Shown here: piece after piece, positions 1-8,608 of the stretch | Layout: every line of letters begins with the position of its first letter | Numbering within the stretch: position 1 is the first letter of the stretch | Assembly (NCBI GenBank): GCA_963782495.1 | Contig: CAWAJU010000008.1 | Coordinates: 1-64,000, forward strand | Source: DASQBT01 sp963782495 | Lineage (GTDB): Bacteria > Pseudomonadota > Gammaproteobacteria > Burkholderiales > Thiobacillaceae | Length of the DNA stretch: 64,000 nucleotides | Direction of reading: 5' to 3' | The notes under the pieces: generated by a model | What the model was told of the DNA's origin: nothing | Databases searched by the model: none | Seen by the model: only the letters and a program-made list of their open reading frames with translations | Program-made: the position numbers and the translations under genes

Positions 1-2
1 CC

Positions 3-3000
3 GACAAGGAGCAACAGGCCGGCATGGATTACTGGACGGCGCGCTTTGCCTGCGACCTGGACGAAGCCGCGCGCATCGCGCGTGACCTGACCCTGGGCGT
101 GGGACGCAGCCGCTGCGCCTGGGTGCTGCGCGTGCTCACCCCGGACAATGCCGTAGACGAAGGCCAGCCCGACGCACAGCCGCAATTTCCCGATGCGCCG
201 GTGATCGACGCCCGGGCCAAGCAAACCCGCGCCCTGCTCCTGCCTGACCGCTGGTGCGCCATCGGCTATGCGGCCAACCGGCGCGAGGTGTTCCGCGCCT
301 GGGGCAACCGCATCCCCGACGAATTGATCCTGTCGCCCGACTGGCTCAACCTCGACGATCCCGAAGCACTGCTGGCAGGCGATCGCGCCTGGCTCGCCGA
401 TTTCGACGCCGCGCTCGCCAACGGCATGGCGCTGGAAGTAACCCAGCAGATGGTCAACGCCTTCGCGCTGCAGCATCACGCGGTCGCGTTCAACCTGGCA
501 AGCGACACGCTGGAGCGGCTGCTGATCGTCGGCCTGGAATGGACCAAGGACGCGCAGCAAAGCGCGACCGAAATGGCCGCGCTTCTGGCCGCGCAGCGCG
601 ATTCGACCGGGCTGGCCTTCCTGCCCTTGAACACTCCCACCAACAACACCGAGGCCGCCGCCTCCGGCTACAGCCCGGCGCAGAACAAAACACCGCCGCC
701 CACACCCGAAGAAATCGCGCAACTTCCTCCGCAGAAGGACGCGCTGGAACTTCTCAGCGATGCGCTCGGCCTGCCCGCGCAAAGCCTGCCGGCCGATGGC
801 ATCGACAACGCGCATCTGAGCGAGCAACGCACCGCGATGCACATGATGAATACATTGTGGCGCGCGACCTTCGGCCACTATCTGATGGAATTGTGGAATC
901 CGCCCGGCGAGGAAAAAGACTTGCTGCTCAAGACGCCGGCGCAATATGCCTTGCGCAGCTATGCCGTGTCCTGGCTGCGCCCGGCCGGGCCGCTGCCGCT
1001 ATTGCGCGTGGGCAAGCAGCCCTATGGCGTGCTGCCGGTGGCGGGCAAGGCCTTCGTGCCGGATCCGGCCGGCGGCGTGCTGGCCCGGCTCGGCATCAAC
1101 CTGGCGGCGGTGGAACAGAACGTGTCCAAGGTGCTTGCCGTGTTGCGGCCGATGTGGGAGCTGGCGCGCAACGACGTACCGCTGCTCACCGACGGCGACG
1201 TGGACCGCGCCAAGGACATTCTGCAAACCTCGCCCTGGTCGCAGACCGCAGCCTACCGCAACGTCGACAACATCTGCCTCAGCCCGGCCGTGATCGACGT
1301 TTCCGGCGTGCAGATTCCTACCAAGCAACAACTGGTACAGACACTGCTCGCCACCCTGGGCGTGAACCAGGACGATGCCTGGTCCATACCGATCTGGAGC
1401 TGCATGAGCTTTCCGCCCGATCCGCCCTACTCGCCCGGCAGTCTCGCGGGCGTGCCCTGGGTGTTGGCCGACGACAAGCAGCCGACCATCGAGGCGGCGC
1501 CGGAAACCGAGTTCAGCGATGCGCAAAATTACCTGCAACAGATTGCCGATGCGCTGACCATGCCGCAGGCCCAGTCCGATGCCAAACTGAGCGCCTTCCA
1601 GAGCGGCCCGGCACTGCTGGAAGCGCTGGCCGCCTGCTCGGTGCAGCTTGAGCGGCACGACGCGGTGCAGTCGTTTGCCTTTTTGAGCGCGGCCGTGAAC
1701 AAGGTCGAATCGGTCGCCCTGCCCAAGCTGGTGAACGTGGAAAACCCCGTGCAAAACGAAGCCGCGTTCACGATCAACAGTCCCAAACAGCTCGCGGCGG
1801 TAGTGATCCCCAGCCTGACCGGCCAGGTGAGCCTGGGCCAGCATGTGTCGAACAGCCTCGCGGCGCAGCCCATTTCCATCAGTGCCGGCAGGGCGAGCAA
1901 CATGAGCGCGGCCTATCACGACGCCATCGCGAACCTGGCGCCGCCGCTGCGCAATGTCGCCGGCGTGCAGGCAAGCTTGAATTATCTCGCCACCTGTCCG
2001 GTGGGTGAACTCAACGTTGCCTTCCGCACCACGCTCGACGCCTTCTCCTACCGGCTCGACGCCTGGTATACCGCGCGCGCCAGCCGTCGTTTGGAGAACA
2101 TGCGCGCGGCACAGCCGACCGGTCTGTATGTCGGCGGCTATGCCTGGGTGGAAAACCTCAAACGCGACACGCGGCCCGACAGCGACGGCTACGTGCTTAC
2201 GCCTTCGCTCGGCCAGGCCGCCAGCGCGGCAATTTTGCGCAGCGGCTTCCTCGCCAACCACGAGCAGGGCGTGTTCAACATCGACCTCGATTCGAAGCGC
2301 ACCCGCCGCGCGCTCGATATTCTGCAAGGCCTGACGCGTGACCAGCCACTTGCCGCCTTGTACGGCTATCGCATCGAACGCGGCCTGCGCGACAGCCTGC
2401 TGGGCAAGCTGATCTGGCCGCTGCGACTGGCCTATCCGTGGCGGCCCGCGGGTGCCGATCCCGCTGACGAATCCAGTGAGTCGATCGGTGCGCGCGACGT
2501 GGTGGACGGCGTGGCGTTGTTGGCGGCATGGCAGGATTCCAAGGCCAATGTCTGGACCCGCATCCAGTCGGTGGTGGTGAACGGCATCAAGCCTTTTGCC
2601 ACGCTCAACAATCAGGAAAAACTGGCGTTCGAAAGCGTGGTCAACGATGCCGTCGATCTTGCCGACAGCGTCAGCGACCTCTTGATGGCCGAAGGCGTGC
2701 ACCAGATCGTCCAAGGCAACTTCGAACGCGCCAGCGCGGCGATGGCGGTCGCCGACAAGCAGTCCCTGCCGATCGAAACCCAGGTGGCCCGCACCCCGCG
2801 CGGTGGCGCCTCCTACACCCAGCGCGTCGCCGTCATCTGCCCGGCGGCCGCGAACGGCTGGCCAGTCGACCGGCACGCAAATGCCGAGCCCGCGCTCAAT
2901 GCCTGGCTCGCCTTCATGCTCGGCACGCCGGATCGCTATGTGTTTACGGCTTTGGTGTATCGAGGCACAACGGAAGATGGGCAGGCGATCATCGACGCCG

Positions 3001-4535
3001 ATCCGGTCAGCGTCACCATGACGGAACTCGGCTACTCCCCGCTCTCCGCCGTGCTTGCCGCCACCACGGTATCCAAGCACAGCCTGAGCGGCCCGGCCGA
3101 CACCGGCCTGCGCGGCCGCGTGGTCGATGCCCTGATCGCCAAGCTCGACAACCCCGCGACCGTCAGCGGGCTGGACATCCAGCAGGAAGCGGACAATGGC
3201 AAACTGGGGCTGGCCTATTTCGAAGCCTTCGCCACCACCCTGCGCGCCCTGCTCGACAAGGCGCGGCCGGCCACGCGCAAGGACCTGGTGGTGCCGGATG
3301 ACGAGATCGAAAAAAATCTGCCGGCCGAAGGCGAATATCCGGGCGTGGACCTGGCCGAGCTGCGCGGCCGCGCCGATGCGCTGATCGCCGATTTCACCAA
3401 TCTGAAAACTGCGCTGGAAGCCACGGCCAATGCCGACGACCTGCTTGCCGCGCTCAATGCCCTGGCCGACTTCCTGCCATCCGTGTCCTGGCCGCAGCAG
3501 GTGCTGGCCATCGATGCGCCCGGCGCCGACCCCGCGGGCCGCGATGCGCGCGCCGACGACGCGCGCGCGGCACTAAGCGCGACTCTGCAAGCCAAACTCG
3601 ACGCGCTCAATGTGCCGCTGCCACTGCTCGACAACCAGCTCGCACCCACCCACGCCCAACAGGTGCAGCAGGCCATCGATCAGATCAAGCTGCTGCTCGG
3701 TCGCGACTTTCCCGTCCTGCCGCGCTTCAGCCTCAATGCCTACGCCGCTGATTTCAGCGCCTCGCTCGCGGAACAGGATGCGCTCACGTTGAGCGATCCC
3801 TGGCGCGTCACCGGCTGGATGTCCGGGCTCGCACGCGTGCGCGACGGACTGGACCGCTTCGCGGGCACCCTGTCCGCGCACGAAACCCTGGTGGACTTGA
3901 GCAGTGCCGGGGACTTCAAGGTGGTGCAATGGCCGCACGTCTCGGGCCAGGCCTGGGCCGCGCTGCCAGATGCCTGGCGCGAGGACGAAGGCGTGCAGCC
4001 GGACTTGAGCAAGGTGCCGGAGGAATTGCACGACTATGTCTCGCAGCAGGCGGGGGCACCCTACAAGGACATCAACCGGGTTGCGCCCAAGCTGGCCCTG
4101 GCGCTACACACACCCGGCGGCCTGGCGGCGCCGGATGCGGCCACCTTGCTCGCCGGACTGGTGTGCGACGACTGGGCGGAATTCATCCCCGACCCCTACC
4201 AGACCGCCGCGATCTCTTTCCACTACGACGCCCCCGGCGCGCGCCCGCCGCAAAGCATCCTGCTCGCCGTGCCGCCCAGCCTGAACCAGGCAAACTGGGA
4301 GTTCGACCAGGTGCTCGATGTGCTGCACGAAGCTTTCGACCTCGCGCGCCTGCGCGCTGTGCGGCCGCGCGACCTGGCCGGCGGCCTGGGTCTGCTGCTG
4401 CCCGGCAATTACCTGCCGCACGACTACACCGGCGACCTGCCCGGCGTGCGCGCGCTGGAACTGGCGCGGCAGGCGATGCAGCACATGAAGGCGGGCCTCA
4501 AGCAGACCACCATCATTCCGCTGGGGAAGATATGA
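3..4535 (+). CDS. Very large conserved protein of unknown function, 5' end outside the window
   Basis: The reading frame is already open at base 3. The first ATG is at 24, but the preceding codons (DKEQQAG) read as protein and the AAGGAG at 6-11 is rather far from it, so the true start is probably to the left of the window. About 1510 residues are visible. There is no signal peptide or clear membrane segment. Stretches that look conserved are LRVGKQPYGVLPV (about residue 326 from the ATG), GLYVGGYAWVENL (about 699) and a block around 733-793 containing AAILRSGFLANH and LAALYGYRIERGL. I recall similar blocks in large uncharacterised bacterial proteins but can assign no function. The 633-aa gene lies downstream on the same strand and was probably inherited with it. 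Composition resembles the core genes. Confidence 0.8.
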   Translation, partial: DKEQQAGMDYWTARFACDLDEAARIARDLTLGVGRSRCAWVLRVLTPDNAVDEGQPDAQPQFPDAPVIDARAKQTRALLLPDRWCAIGYAANRREVFRAWGNRIPDELILSPDWLNLDDPEALLAGDRAWLADFDAALANGMALEVTQQMVNAFALQHHAVAFNLASDTLERLLIVGLEWTKDAQQSATEMAALLAAQRDSTGLAFLPLNTPTNNTEAAASGYSPAQNKTPPPTPEEIAQLPPQKDALELLSDALGLPAQSLPADGIDNAHLSEQRTAMHMMNTLWRATFGHYLMELWNPPGEEKDLLLKTPAQYALRSYAVSWLRPAGPLPLLRVGKQPYGVLPVAGKAFVPDPAGGVLARLGINLAAVEQNVSKVLAVLRPMWELARNDVPLLTDGDVDRAKDILQTSPWSQTAAYRNVDNICLSPAVIDVSGVQIPTKQQLVQTLLATLGVNQDDAWSIPIWSCMSFPPDPPYSPGSLAGVPWVLADDKQPTIEAAPETEFSDAQNYLQQIADALTMPQAQSDAKLSAFQSGPALLEALAACSVQLERHDAVQSFAFLSAAVNKVESVALPKLVNVENPVQNEAAFTINSPKQLAAVVIPSLTGQVSLGQHVSNSLAAQPISISAGRASNMSAAYHDAIANLAPPLRNVAGVQASLNYLATCPVGELNVAFRTTLDAFSYRLDAWYTARASRRLENMRAAQPTGLYVGGYAWVENLKRDTRPDSDGYVLTPSLGQAASAAILRSGFLANHEQGVFNIDLDSKRTRRALDILQGLTRDQPLAALYGYRIERGLRDSLLGKLIWPLRLAYPWRPAGADPADESSESIGARDVVDGVALLAAWQDSKANVWTRIQSVVVNGIKPFATLNNQEKLAFESVVNDAVDLADSVSDLLMAEGVHQIVQGNFERASAAMAVADKQSLPIETQVARTPRGGASYTQRVAVICPAAANGWPVDRHANAEPALNAWLAFMLGTPDRYVFTALVYRGTTEDGQAIIDADPVSVTMTELGYSPLSAVLAATTVSKHSLSGPADTGLRGRVVDALIAKLDNPATVSGLDIQQEADNGKLGLAYFEAFATTLRALLDKARPATRKDLVVPDDEIEKNLPAEGEYPGVDLAELRGRADALIADFTNLKTALEATANADDLLAALNALADFLPSVSWPQQVLAIDAPGADPAGRDARADDARAALSATLQAKLDALNVPLPLLDNQLAPTHAQQVQQAIDQIKLLLGRDFPVLPRFSLNAYAADFSASLAEQDALTLSDPWRVTGWMSGLARVRDGLDRFAGTLSAHETLVDLSSAGDFKVVQWPHVSGQAWAALPDAWREDEGVQPDLSKVPEELHDYVSQQAGAPYKDINRVAPKLALALHTPGGLAAPDAATLLAGLVCDDWAEFIPDPYQTAAISFHYDAPGARPPQSILLAVPPSLNQANWEFDQVLDVLHEAFDLARLRAVRPRDLAGGLGLLLPGNYLPHDYTGDLPGVRALELARQAMQHMKAGLKQTTIIPLGKI

Positions 4536-4536
4536 G

Positions 4537-4812
4537 GACGCGAGCAGTAAGGAGGGGCCCCGCTCGCGGGGATCCGCACGCCCGCGAGCGGACTCCTGCG
4601 CCGACATGGAGACTTGGCGTCCGGGAAAAACCAACCGAGGCGCGGACGCGAGCAGTAAGGAGGGGCCCCGCTCGCGGGGATCCGCACGCCCGCGAGCGGA
4701 CTCCTGCGCCGACATGGAGACTTGGCGTCCGGGAAAAACCAACCGAGGCGCGGACGCGAGCAGTAAGGAGGGGTTCCGCTCGCGGGGATCCGCACGGCCG
4801 CGAGCAGACTGG
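4537..4812. repeat. Tandem 108-bp repeat, two full copies and one partial, each carrying a hairpin
   Basis: Copies begin at 4537, 4645 and 4753, an exact 108-bp period. Copies 1 and 2 are almost identical; copy 3 diverges after about 60 bp. Each copy contains the inverted repeat CCGCTCGCGGG / CCCGCGAGCGG with a 10-base loop, and copy 3 has one mismatch in it. The first copy starts 2 bp after the stop codon of the large upstream gene. Because 108 is divisible by 3, the array is open in several frames, but nothing suggests it is translated. It could act as a 3' RNA-stabilising or attenuating hairpin array between the two large genes, or be a REP-like expansion. Confidence 0.9.
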
Positions 4813-4876
4813 GCCCCCGACGAGACGACCTGTGCATCTTCGTGGGATTAGCGGAGGGGGCAGGAGCAGATTGGAA

Positions 4877-4963
4877 CGTCATTGCGAGCGACGCGAAGCA
4901 ATCCAGTTCAACTCGGCCAAGCTCTTACTGGATCGCTTCGTCGCGTTGCTCCTCGCGATGACG
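4877..4963. repeat. Palindromic dispersed repeat (small MITE-like or REP-like element)
   Basis: The left arm CGTCATTGCGAGCGACGCGA and what follows, up to AATCCAGT, is mirrored by a right arm that ends CTCGCGATGACG at 4963. The arms are about 31 and 37 bases with a short central spacer, so the RNA or single strand would form one long hairpin. Repeats starting CGTCATTGCGAG and ending CAATGACG are widespread dispersed palindromes in bacterial genomes (general knowledge). It sits 26 bp before the next gene and adds to the hairpins of the 108-bp array. No protein is encoded. Confidence 0.75.
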
Positions 4964-4989
4964 ACTAAGTCAAACCTGAGACAGACAAC

Positions 4990-6891
4990 ATGAAAATCGA
5001 ATTCTCCAAGGCCAAGGCATCCAGCGCGCTGCTTGAGATCGTCAAGAAGCAGCCGGTCTATCTGGGCAACACGCGGCTGGAGACCCAGCCCACCACGATC
5101 AGCATGAAGGACTCGCTCCAGGCGCCGCTGGCCGATCCCTTGTGGATGCTCTCGCGCCAGTGGCAGTTCAACGAATTCCAGGGCGAGGACGCGGGATCGC
5201 CCATCAAGCTGGCCTTCGCGCTGGAGGGCACCCAGGTCGACCGTTTTCGCGCGGGACACGACGGACCGTGGCAGCCGATCGGCGAGGTGCCGATCGAAAC
5301 CCAGGTGGAAGCCGAGCCGGTGTGGGACCGTCATGCGCGCCTGTCCGGCGAGGCCGGCTTGCAACTGCTGCGCATGGCGCCCAACGCATCGATACGCGCG
5401 GCGCTGCTGGCAGCCTATGCGCTGGCCCTGCCCATGCCCACCGATCCCGAGTCCGACCAGGCCGGCATCCTGTGGTCCACCCTGATGAACCAGCGCACCG
5501 TCGACACAAGCAAACTGCGCGCGGACCTGCTGCCGCTGTGGGCCAATGACAAGCTGAGTGGCCTCCCCGCTGCGCTCGCGGTGCAGCCGGGAGATGTCGC
5601 CGCCACCCAGACCCTGCTGGAGAACTGGATGGCCTGGCTGGATGATCTGGCCTACGAAGGCGCGGCAGACAACCCAAGCTGGCAGAAAAACCGCCTCGAA
5701 TATGCCTTCGCGCTTTCGGCCGGCAAGGTCGAGCTCAAGTCGGACGAATACACCGATGGGCACGTGGACTGGGAGGATTTCGTCGGCGCGGCCCTGTCGC
5801 AAAACGAACAGGAGCAATTCGCCACCCGCCAGTTCTCCGTCGCCCAGCGCCATCCGTCGCCGGTGCGCTACCCCGGCATGCCGGCCGAGCGCTACTGGGA
5901 GTTCGAGGACGGGCAGGTGAATTTTGCCGGCATGGAGGCCGGTGTTACCGACCTGTTGCGCATGACGGTGACCGAGTTTGCGCTGACCTTCGGCAACGAC
6001 TGGTTCCTCACCCCGGTGCGCCTGCCGGTCGGCGGCCTGTATCGCGTCACGCAATTTGCGATCACCGACACCTTCGGCATCACCACGCAGGCCGGCCCGG
6101 TCGCGCCGCTCGGCGGCGTGCCCTGGACCCTGTATGAACTGAGCGAAGAGGCGAATCTGCAAGGCCAGCTCGCCCACACGCTTTACCTGCCGGACAGCCT
6201 GGATGGCGTGCAGGAAGGCGCGGTGCTGGAATACACCCTGCTCGCGCGCGACGAAATGGCCAACCTCGCGTGGGCGATCGAGAAGACCGTGCAAGGCAGC
6301 TCCGGCGAGCCGCTGGATCGCGACCTGGAAGCCAAGTCACTCGCCTTCCAGCAGCAGATCCATTTCGACACCGCGCCCGACAGCCCGCAACTGGTGTATC
6401 GGCTGGCCACGCCGGTGCCGGCCAACTGGACGCCGCTGCTGCCGGTACGCAACCCGGTGCTCAATTTTGCCGACCCGCTCGAAATCCAGCTCGCGCGCGC
6501 CGGCATGAAGCGCTTCTACCCGGAAGCGAGCGTCGAGGTGCTGGGCGCCGTCGATCCCGACTATGTGGATTTCCTCAACGGCCTCGACGCGCAGGACAAC
6601 TTCATCGACCGCCTGAACATCGACGCCCAGTTGCGCGCCTACGTGTTCTGGCCGCGCGGCTGGCTGCTGCGCAGCGACCCGACCCTACCGATGGACCCGA
6701 ACGACACGCTCATCATCGAGGAAGAAGAAGTCGCGCGTATCGGCGTGAGCCTCAAGCGCAAGTTCCAGTACGCGAGGAGCAGCGACGGCAGGAGCTGGCT
6801 GTGGATCGGGCGCAGCAAGCTGGCCGGGCGCGGGGAGGCGGCGAGCGATTTGAGGTTTGATGTGGCGGTGAAGACGGCGACGTTGAGGTAA
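4990..6891 (+). CDS. Conserved protein of unknown function, 633 aa
   Basis: This is the second of two large genes on the + strand, separated from the first by 454 bp of repeats. Translation from ATG 4990 starts MKIEFSKAKAS; the ribosome-binding site is weak. A striking stretch at residues 49-67, DPLWMLSRQWQFNEFQGED, is rich in aromatic and acidic residues and looks like a family signature. No transmembrane segment or signal peptide is visible, so the protein is probably cytoplasmic or part of a large assembly. The C-terminal part (about 500-600) has a second well-ordered region, including FWPRGWLLRSDP. I recognise the type as a conserved uncharacterised family that I believe accompanies the giant upstream protein, but know no function. 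Confidence 0.8.
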   Translation: MKIEFSKAKASSALLEIVKKQPVYLGNTRLETQPTTISMKDSLQAPLADPLWMLSRQWQFNEFQGEDAGSPIKLAFALEGTQVDRFRAGHDGPWQPIGEVPIETQVEAEPVWDRHARLSGEAGLQLLRMAPNASIRAALLAAYALALPMPTDPESDQAGILWSTLMNQRTVDTSKLRADLLPLWANDKLSGLPAALAVQPGDVAATQTLLENWMAWLDDLAYEGAADNPSWQKNRLEYAFALSAGKVELKSDEYTDGHVDWEDFVGAALSQNEQEQFATRQFSVAQRHPSPVRYPGMPAERYWEFEDGQVNFAGMEAGVTDLLRMTVTEFALTFGNDWFLTPVRLPVGGLYRVTQFAITDTFGITTQAGPVAPLGGVPWTLYELSEEANLQGQLAHTLYLPDSLDGVQEGAVLEYTLLARDEMANLAWAIEKTVQGSSGEPLDRDLEAKSLAFQQQIHFDTAPDSPQLVYRLATPVPANWTPLLPVRNPVLNFADPLEIQLARAGMKRFYPEASVEVLGAVDPDYVDFLNGLDAQDNFIDRLNIDAQLRAYVFWPRGWLLRSDPTLPMDPNDTLIIEEEEVARIGVSLKRKFQYARSSDGRSWLWIGRSKLAGRGEAASDLRFDVAVKTATLR

Positions 6892-6949
6892 GCGGCGTTA
6901 GGCGTAACATGATCGACTCCGAAACATCCTCCGGAATCAGCGGAATAAT

Positions 6950-7348
6950 GTGCGCCTGGCCCCTTTGATTCGGTTCACCAAAGCAGCGGCCCTCATCAGC
7001 GGGGCGCTGATCGCTTTTCTGTCATTGCAAGCCGTGGCGCAAGACAGCCCAGTCTTGAGTATTTTCAGCTTTGAAGACACCTCATGTGGCGCATGGGTGA
7101 AGTCCACAGACAACGAATTTGCGCGGGCTCAATACGGCCCATGGTTTCGGGGGTTTGTATCGGGCTACAACTTTGGCAATCCCAACAATCAAGTTGCCCT
7201 CGACCGTATGCCGAACAACGAAACCCTCTACTTGTATGTCGATAAGTATTGCCGAGAGCATCCGCTCAATCCGTTTGTGCACGCTGCGTTCTCGCTCGTA
7301 GAGGAACTGCGGGAGCATCCCACTTCATCAACCACTCGGGCGCACTGA
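6950..7348 (+). CDS. Small secreted protein, Rap1a/Tai-like
   Basis: The GTG start gives 132 aa. Residues 1-30 form a signal peptide (two arginines or lysines, then ALISGALIAFLSLQAVAQ) with a likely cut after AQ. The mature part has two cysteines, one in SCGAW and one in DKYCREHPLNP, with the motif WFRGFVSGYNFGN between them. This pattern (C-x-W, GYxSGxN, YCRxHPL) resembles the periplasmic Rap1a/Tai-like family, some members of which are type VI immunity proteins; that link is an inference. The gene is the first after the large-protein pair and lies in a stretch with less GC-rich codon usage than its left neighbours, consistent with acquired DNA. Confidence 0.6.
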   Translation: MRLAPLIRFTKAAALISGALIAFLSLQAVAQDSPVLSIFSFEDTSCGAWVKSTDNEFARAQYGPWFRGFVSGYNFGNPNNQVALDRMPNNETLYLYVDKYCREHPLNPFVHAAFSLVEELREHPTSSTTRAH

Positions 7349-7411
7349 TGCAGGGTACTAGTGCTTCCATCGAGAGGGCCGCCCTCTACACCACGGCATG
7401 GAAGGACCTCA

Positions 7412-7867
7412 ATGAACGACAAGGAAAAGTTCGAGCTAGCGCGAGAGTTGATCAGACACGAGGACACGCTCGTTAACTTTCGGATGACTTGGCTTCTAGT
7501 ACTTCAGGGCTTTCTGTTTGGCGCGTTTGTCGGTGGCGTGGGGCTCTTCGAGAAAGAGCCCGCAGTAGCTCGGCTGTACTTGTCGCTCGGGCTTGCAGTA
7601 GTGTCCTTCCTCGGCGTAGCGTCTTGTCTAGTTGCACGCAACCTCATCCACAATGCCTTCACGCAAACAAGTGCGGTAAGTAAATGGTGGAAGGGCCAGG
7701 ACGCGCCAGAGGCCTGCTTTCCTCCGCTCACAGGTGACTTCCCACCAGGCTGTTTCTATTACTTGTTCTCCGCCGGCCGCTTGCCGTACCTGCTCATCGT
7801 GGCATGGTGCCTCCTGGTTGCACTGCTCTTTGTGGGGGCCGTGGTTGTTGGATGTAGTGCGGCCTAA
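7412..7867 (+). CDS. Small integral membrane protein of unknown function
   Basis: ATG 7412 follows a GGA-containing ribosome site and gives 151 aa; the frame is open further upstream, but that extension (PSRGPPSTPRHG) looks non-coding. Three hydrophobic segments are visible: WLLVLQGFLFGAFVGGVG near residue 27, a second near 56-76 and a third at the C-terminus (LLIVAWCLLVALLFVGAVVV). The N-terminus KEKFELARELIRHEDTLVN is charged and probably cytosolic. It follows the small secreted gene by 63 bp on the same strand. No enzymatic motif is seen. Confidence 0.6.
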   Translation: MNDKEKFELARELIRHEDTLVNFRMTWLLVLQGFLFGAFVGGVGLFEKEPAVARLYLSLGLAVVSFLGVASCLVARNLIHNAFTQTSAVSKWWKGQDAPEACFPPLTGDFPPGCFYYLFSAGRLPYLLIVAWCLLVALLFVGAVVVGCSAA

Positions 7868-8024
7868 CCACTCAGTGGTGGTAAACTTCGACGACCCCTT
7901 GGCTGCCCTCCCGACCTCCCCCGAATACTTGACCTTGTTGGCCTGCTTCAGGCTTGTCTGTGTCCATGAGCCTCCACTGCACGTCCATGCGCCTAGGCAG
8001 TGTTGACGCTATGTGGCATAAACG

Positions 8025-8201
8025 TCACTGCAGCAGCCAAAGCGTAGTAAGCATGAAGCAAGTCATCCAAATTGGCATGCCCTCGGCATCCCACCAGGCC
8101 GAAAATGACGGGTGCCCTTGCCTTCTGAACGCAAACACTCCGAGGGTGACGAGCAGTGCAAGGATGCCACCCTCGGTAAGAACGATTACGCTGTGCAGCA
8201 A
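8025..8201 (-). CDS. Possible small membrane protein, 58 aa
   Basis: A minus-strand frame from TTG at 8201 to TGA at 8025-8027 reads like a small membrane protein. It has hydrophobic ILALLVTLGVFAF, then a basic and polar linker RRQGHPSFSAWWDAEG, then hydrophobic PIWMTCFMLTTLWLLQ. The amphipathic layout with Trp-rich interfaces is not typical of random sequence. There is no ATG and only a weak upstream GAGG, so this may be the 3' part of a decayed gene. No function can be assigned. Confidence 0.3.
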   Translation of the reverse strand: MLHSVIVLTEGGILALLVTLGVFAFRRQGHPSFSAWWDAEGMPIWMTCFMLTTLWLLQ

Positions 8202-8423
8202 GGTGCAACCCCACCTCGAGCTGCCCGGCCGGCGGGGGCTGAAGGTCGGACGGAACCAGAAAACGCAGCTTTTAGGCTGACCGCTTTGAGCCCTGGGCTG
8301 GGCCTGGCATGTGAGAATCTAGCCCTCGACATACCCAAGCTCTTTCATGATTCGAAGGCCTTCCGGTGAGCCGACAGTGCACAGAACTCGGGGTCACACA
8401 CAGAACTCGTGGATTCGGGGTCA

Positions 8424-8443
8424 GGTCTTTCATTATCACATCC
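8424..8443. repeat. Left copy of a 20-bp direct repeat flanking the toxin-antitoxin pair
   Basis: GGTCTTTCATTATCACATCC here matches GGTCTTTCATTATTACATCC at 9281-9300 at 19 of 20 positions. Both copies are preceded by a GGGGTC-containing sequence. The copies are 857 bp apart and bracket the toxin and antitoxin genes. Confidence 0.8.
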
Positions 8444-8608
8444 ACCCTGCCGTAATCCAGAGGTGCCCATAGCTTTTGCTGCTGATCCCCGTCAGGTTCG
8501 CGGTGCGGCTTGCCGACCCTCTGCGCCAGAAGGCGCTGGGCCTCTTCAGCGGGGCTGGACACATATACTCCTAAGGCGTATGGTACCGCGACGCTTACCG
8601 TAATCGAA

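Larger units (their letters stand above)
7868..8608. other. Gene-poor accessory stretch
   Basis: No convincing long gene is present. The stretch holds a possible short minus-strand membrane peptide gene (8025-8201) and, near 8370-8443, several copies of the phrase GGGGTCA. One of these leads into a 20-bp block repeated at 9281. This looks like recombined or degenerate DNA between acquired modules. Confidence 0.5.

Noticed and set aside
999..3080. Long minus-strand open frame (almost 700 codons) opposite the giant gene
   Set aside because: It is the mirror of a GC-rich gene and has biased, motif-free sequence rich in Arg, Gly and His; the + strand frame is the real gene.
4537..4812. Repeat array as a CRISPR
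   Set aside because: Units are directly abutting 108-bp repeats with no unique spacers.
4537..4989. Long open frames through the 108-bp repeat with a repeated 36-residue unit
   Set aside because: The period is a multiple of three, so several frames stay open on both strands; the hairpins and lack of a credible start argue that this is non-coding.
6893..7868. GTTAGGC at 6896 and GCCTAAC at 7861 resemble the outer boxes of integron attC/attI sites around the two small genes
   Set aside because: I found no matching second box at the expected distance and no attC-like fold with inner boxes; the two sequences may be chance. No integrase is in the window.
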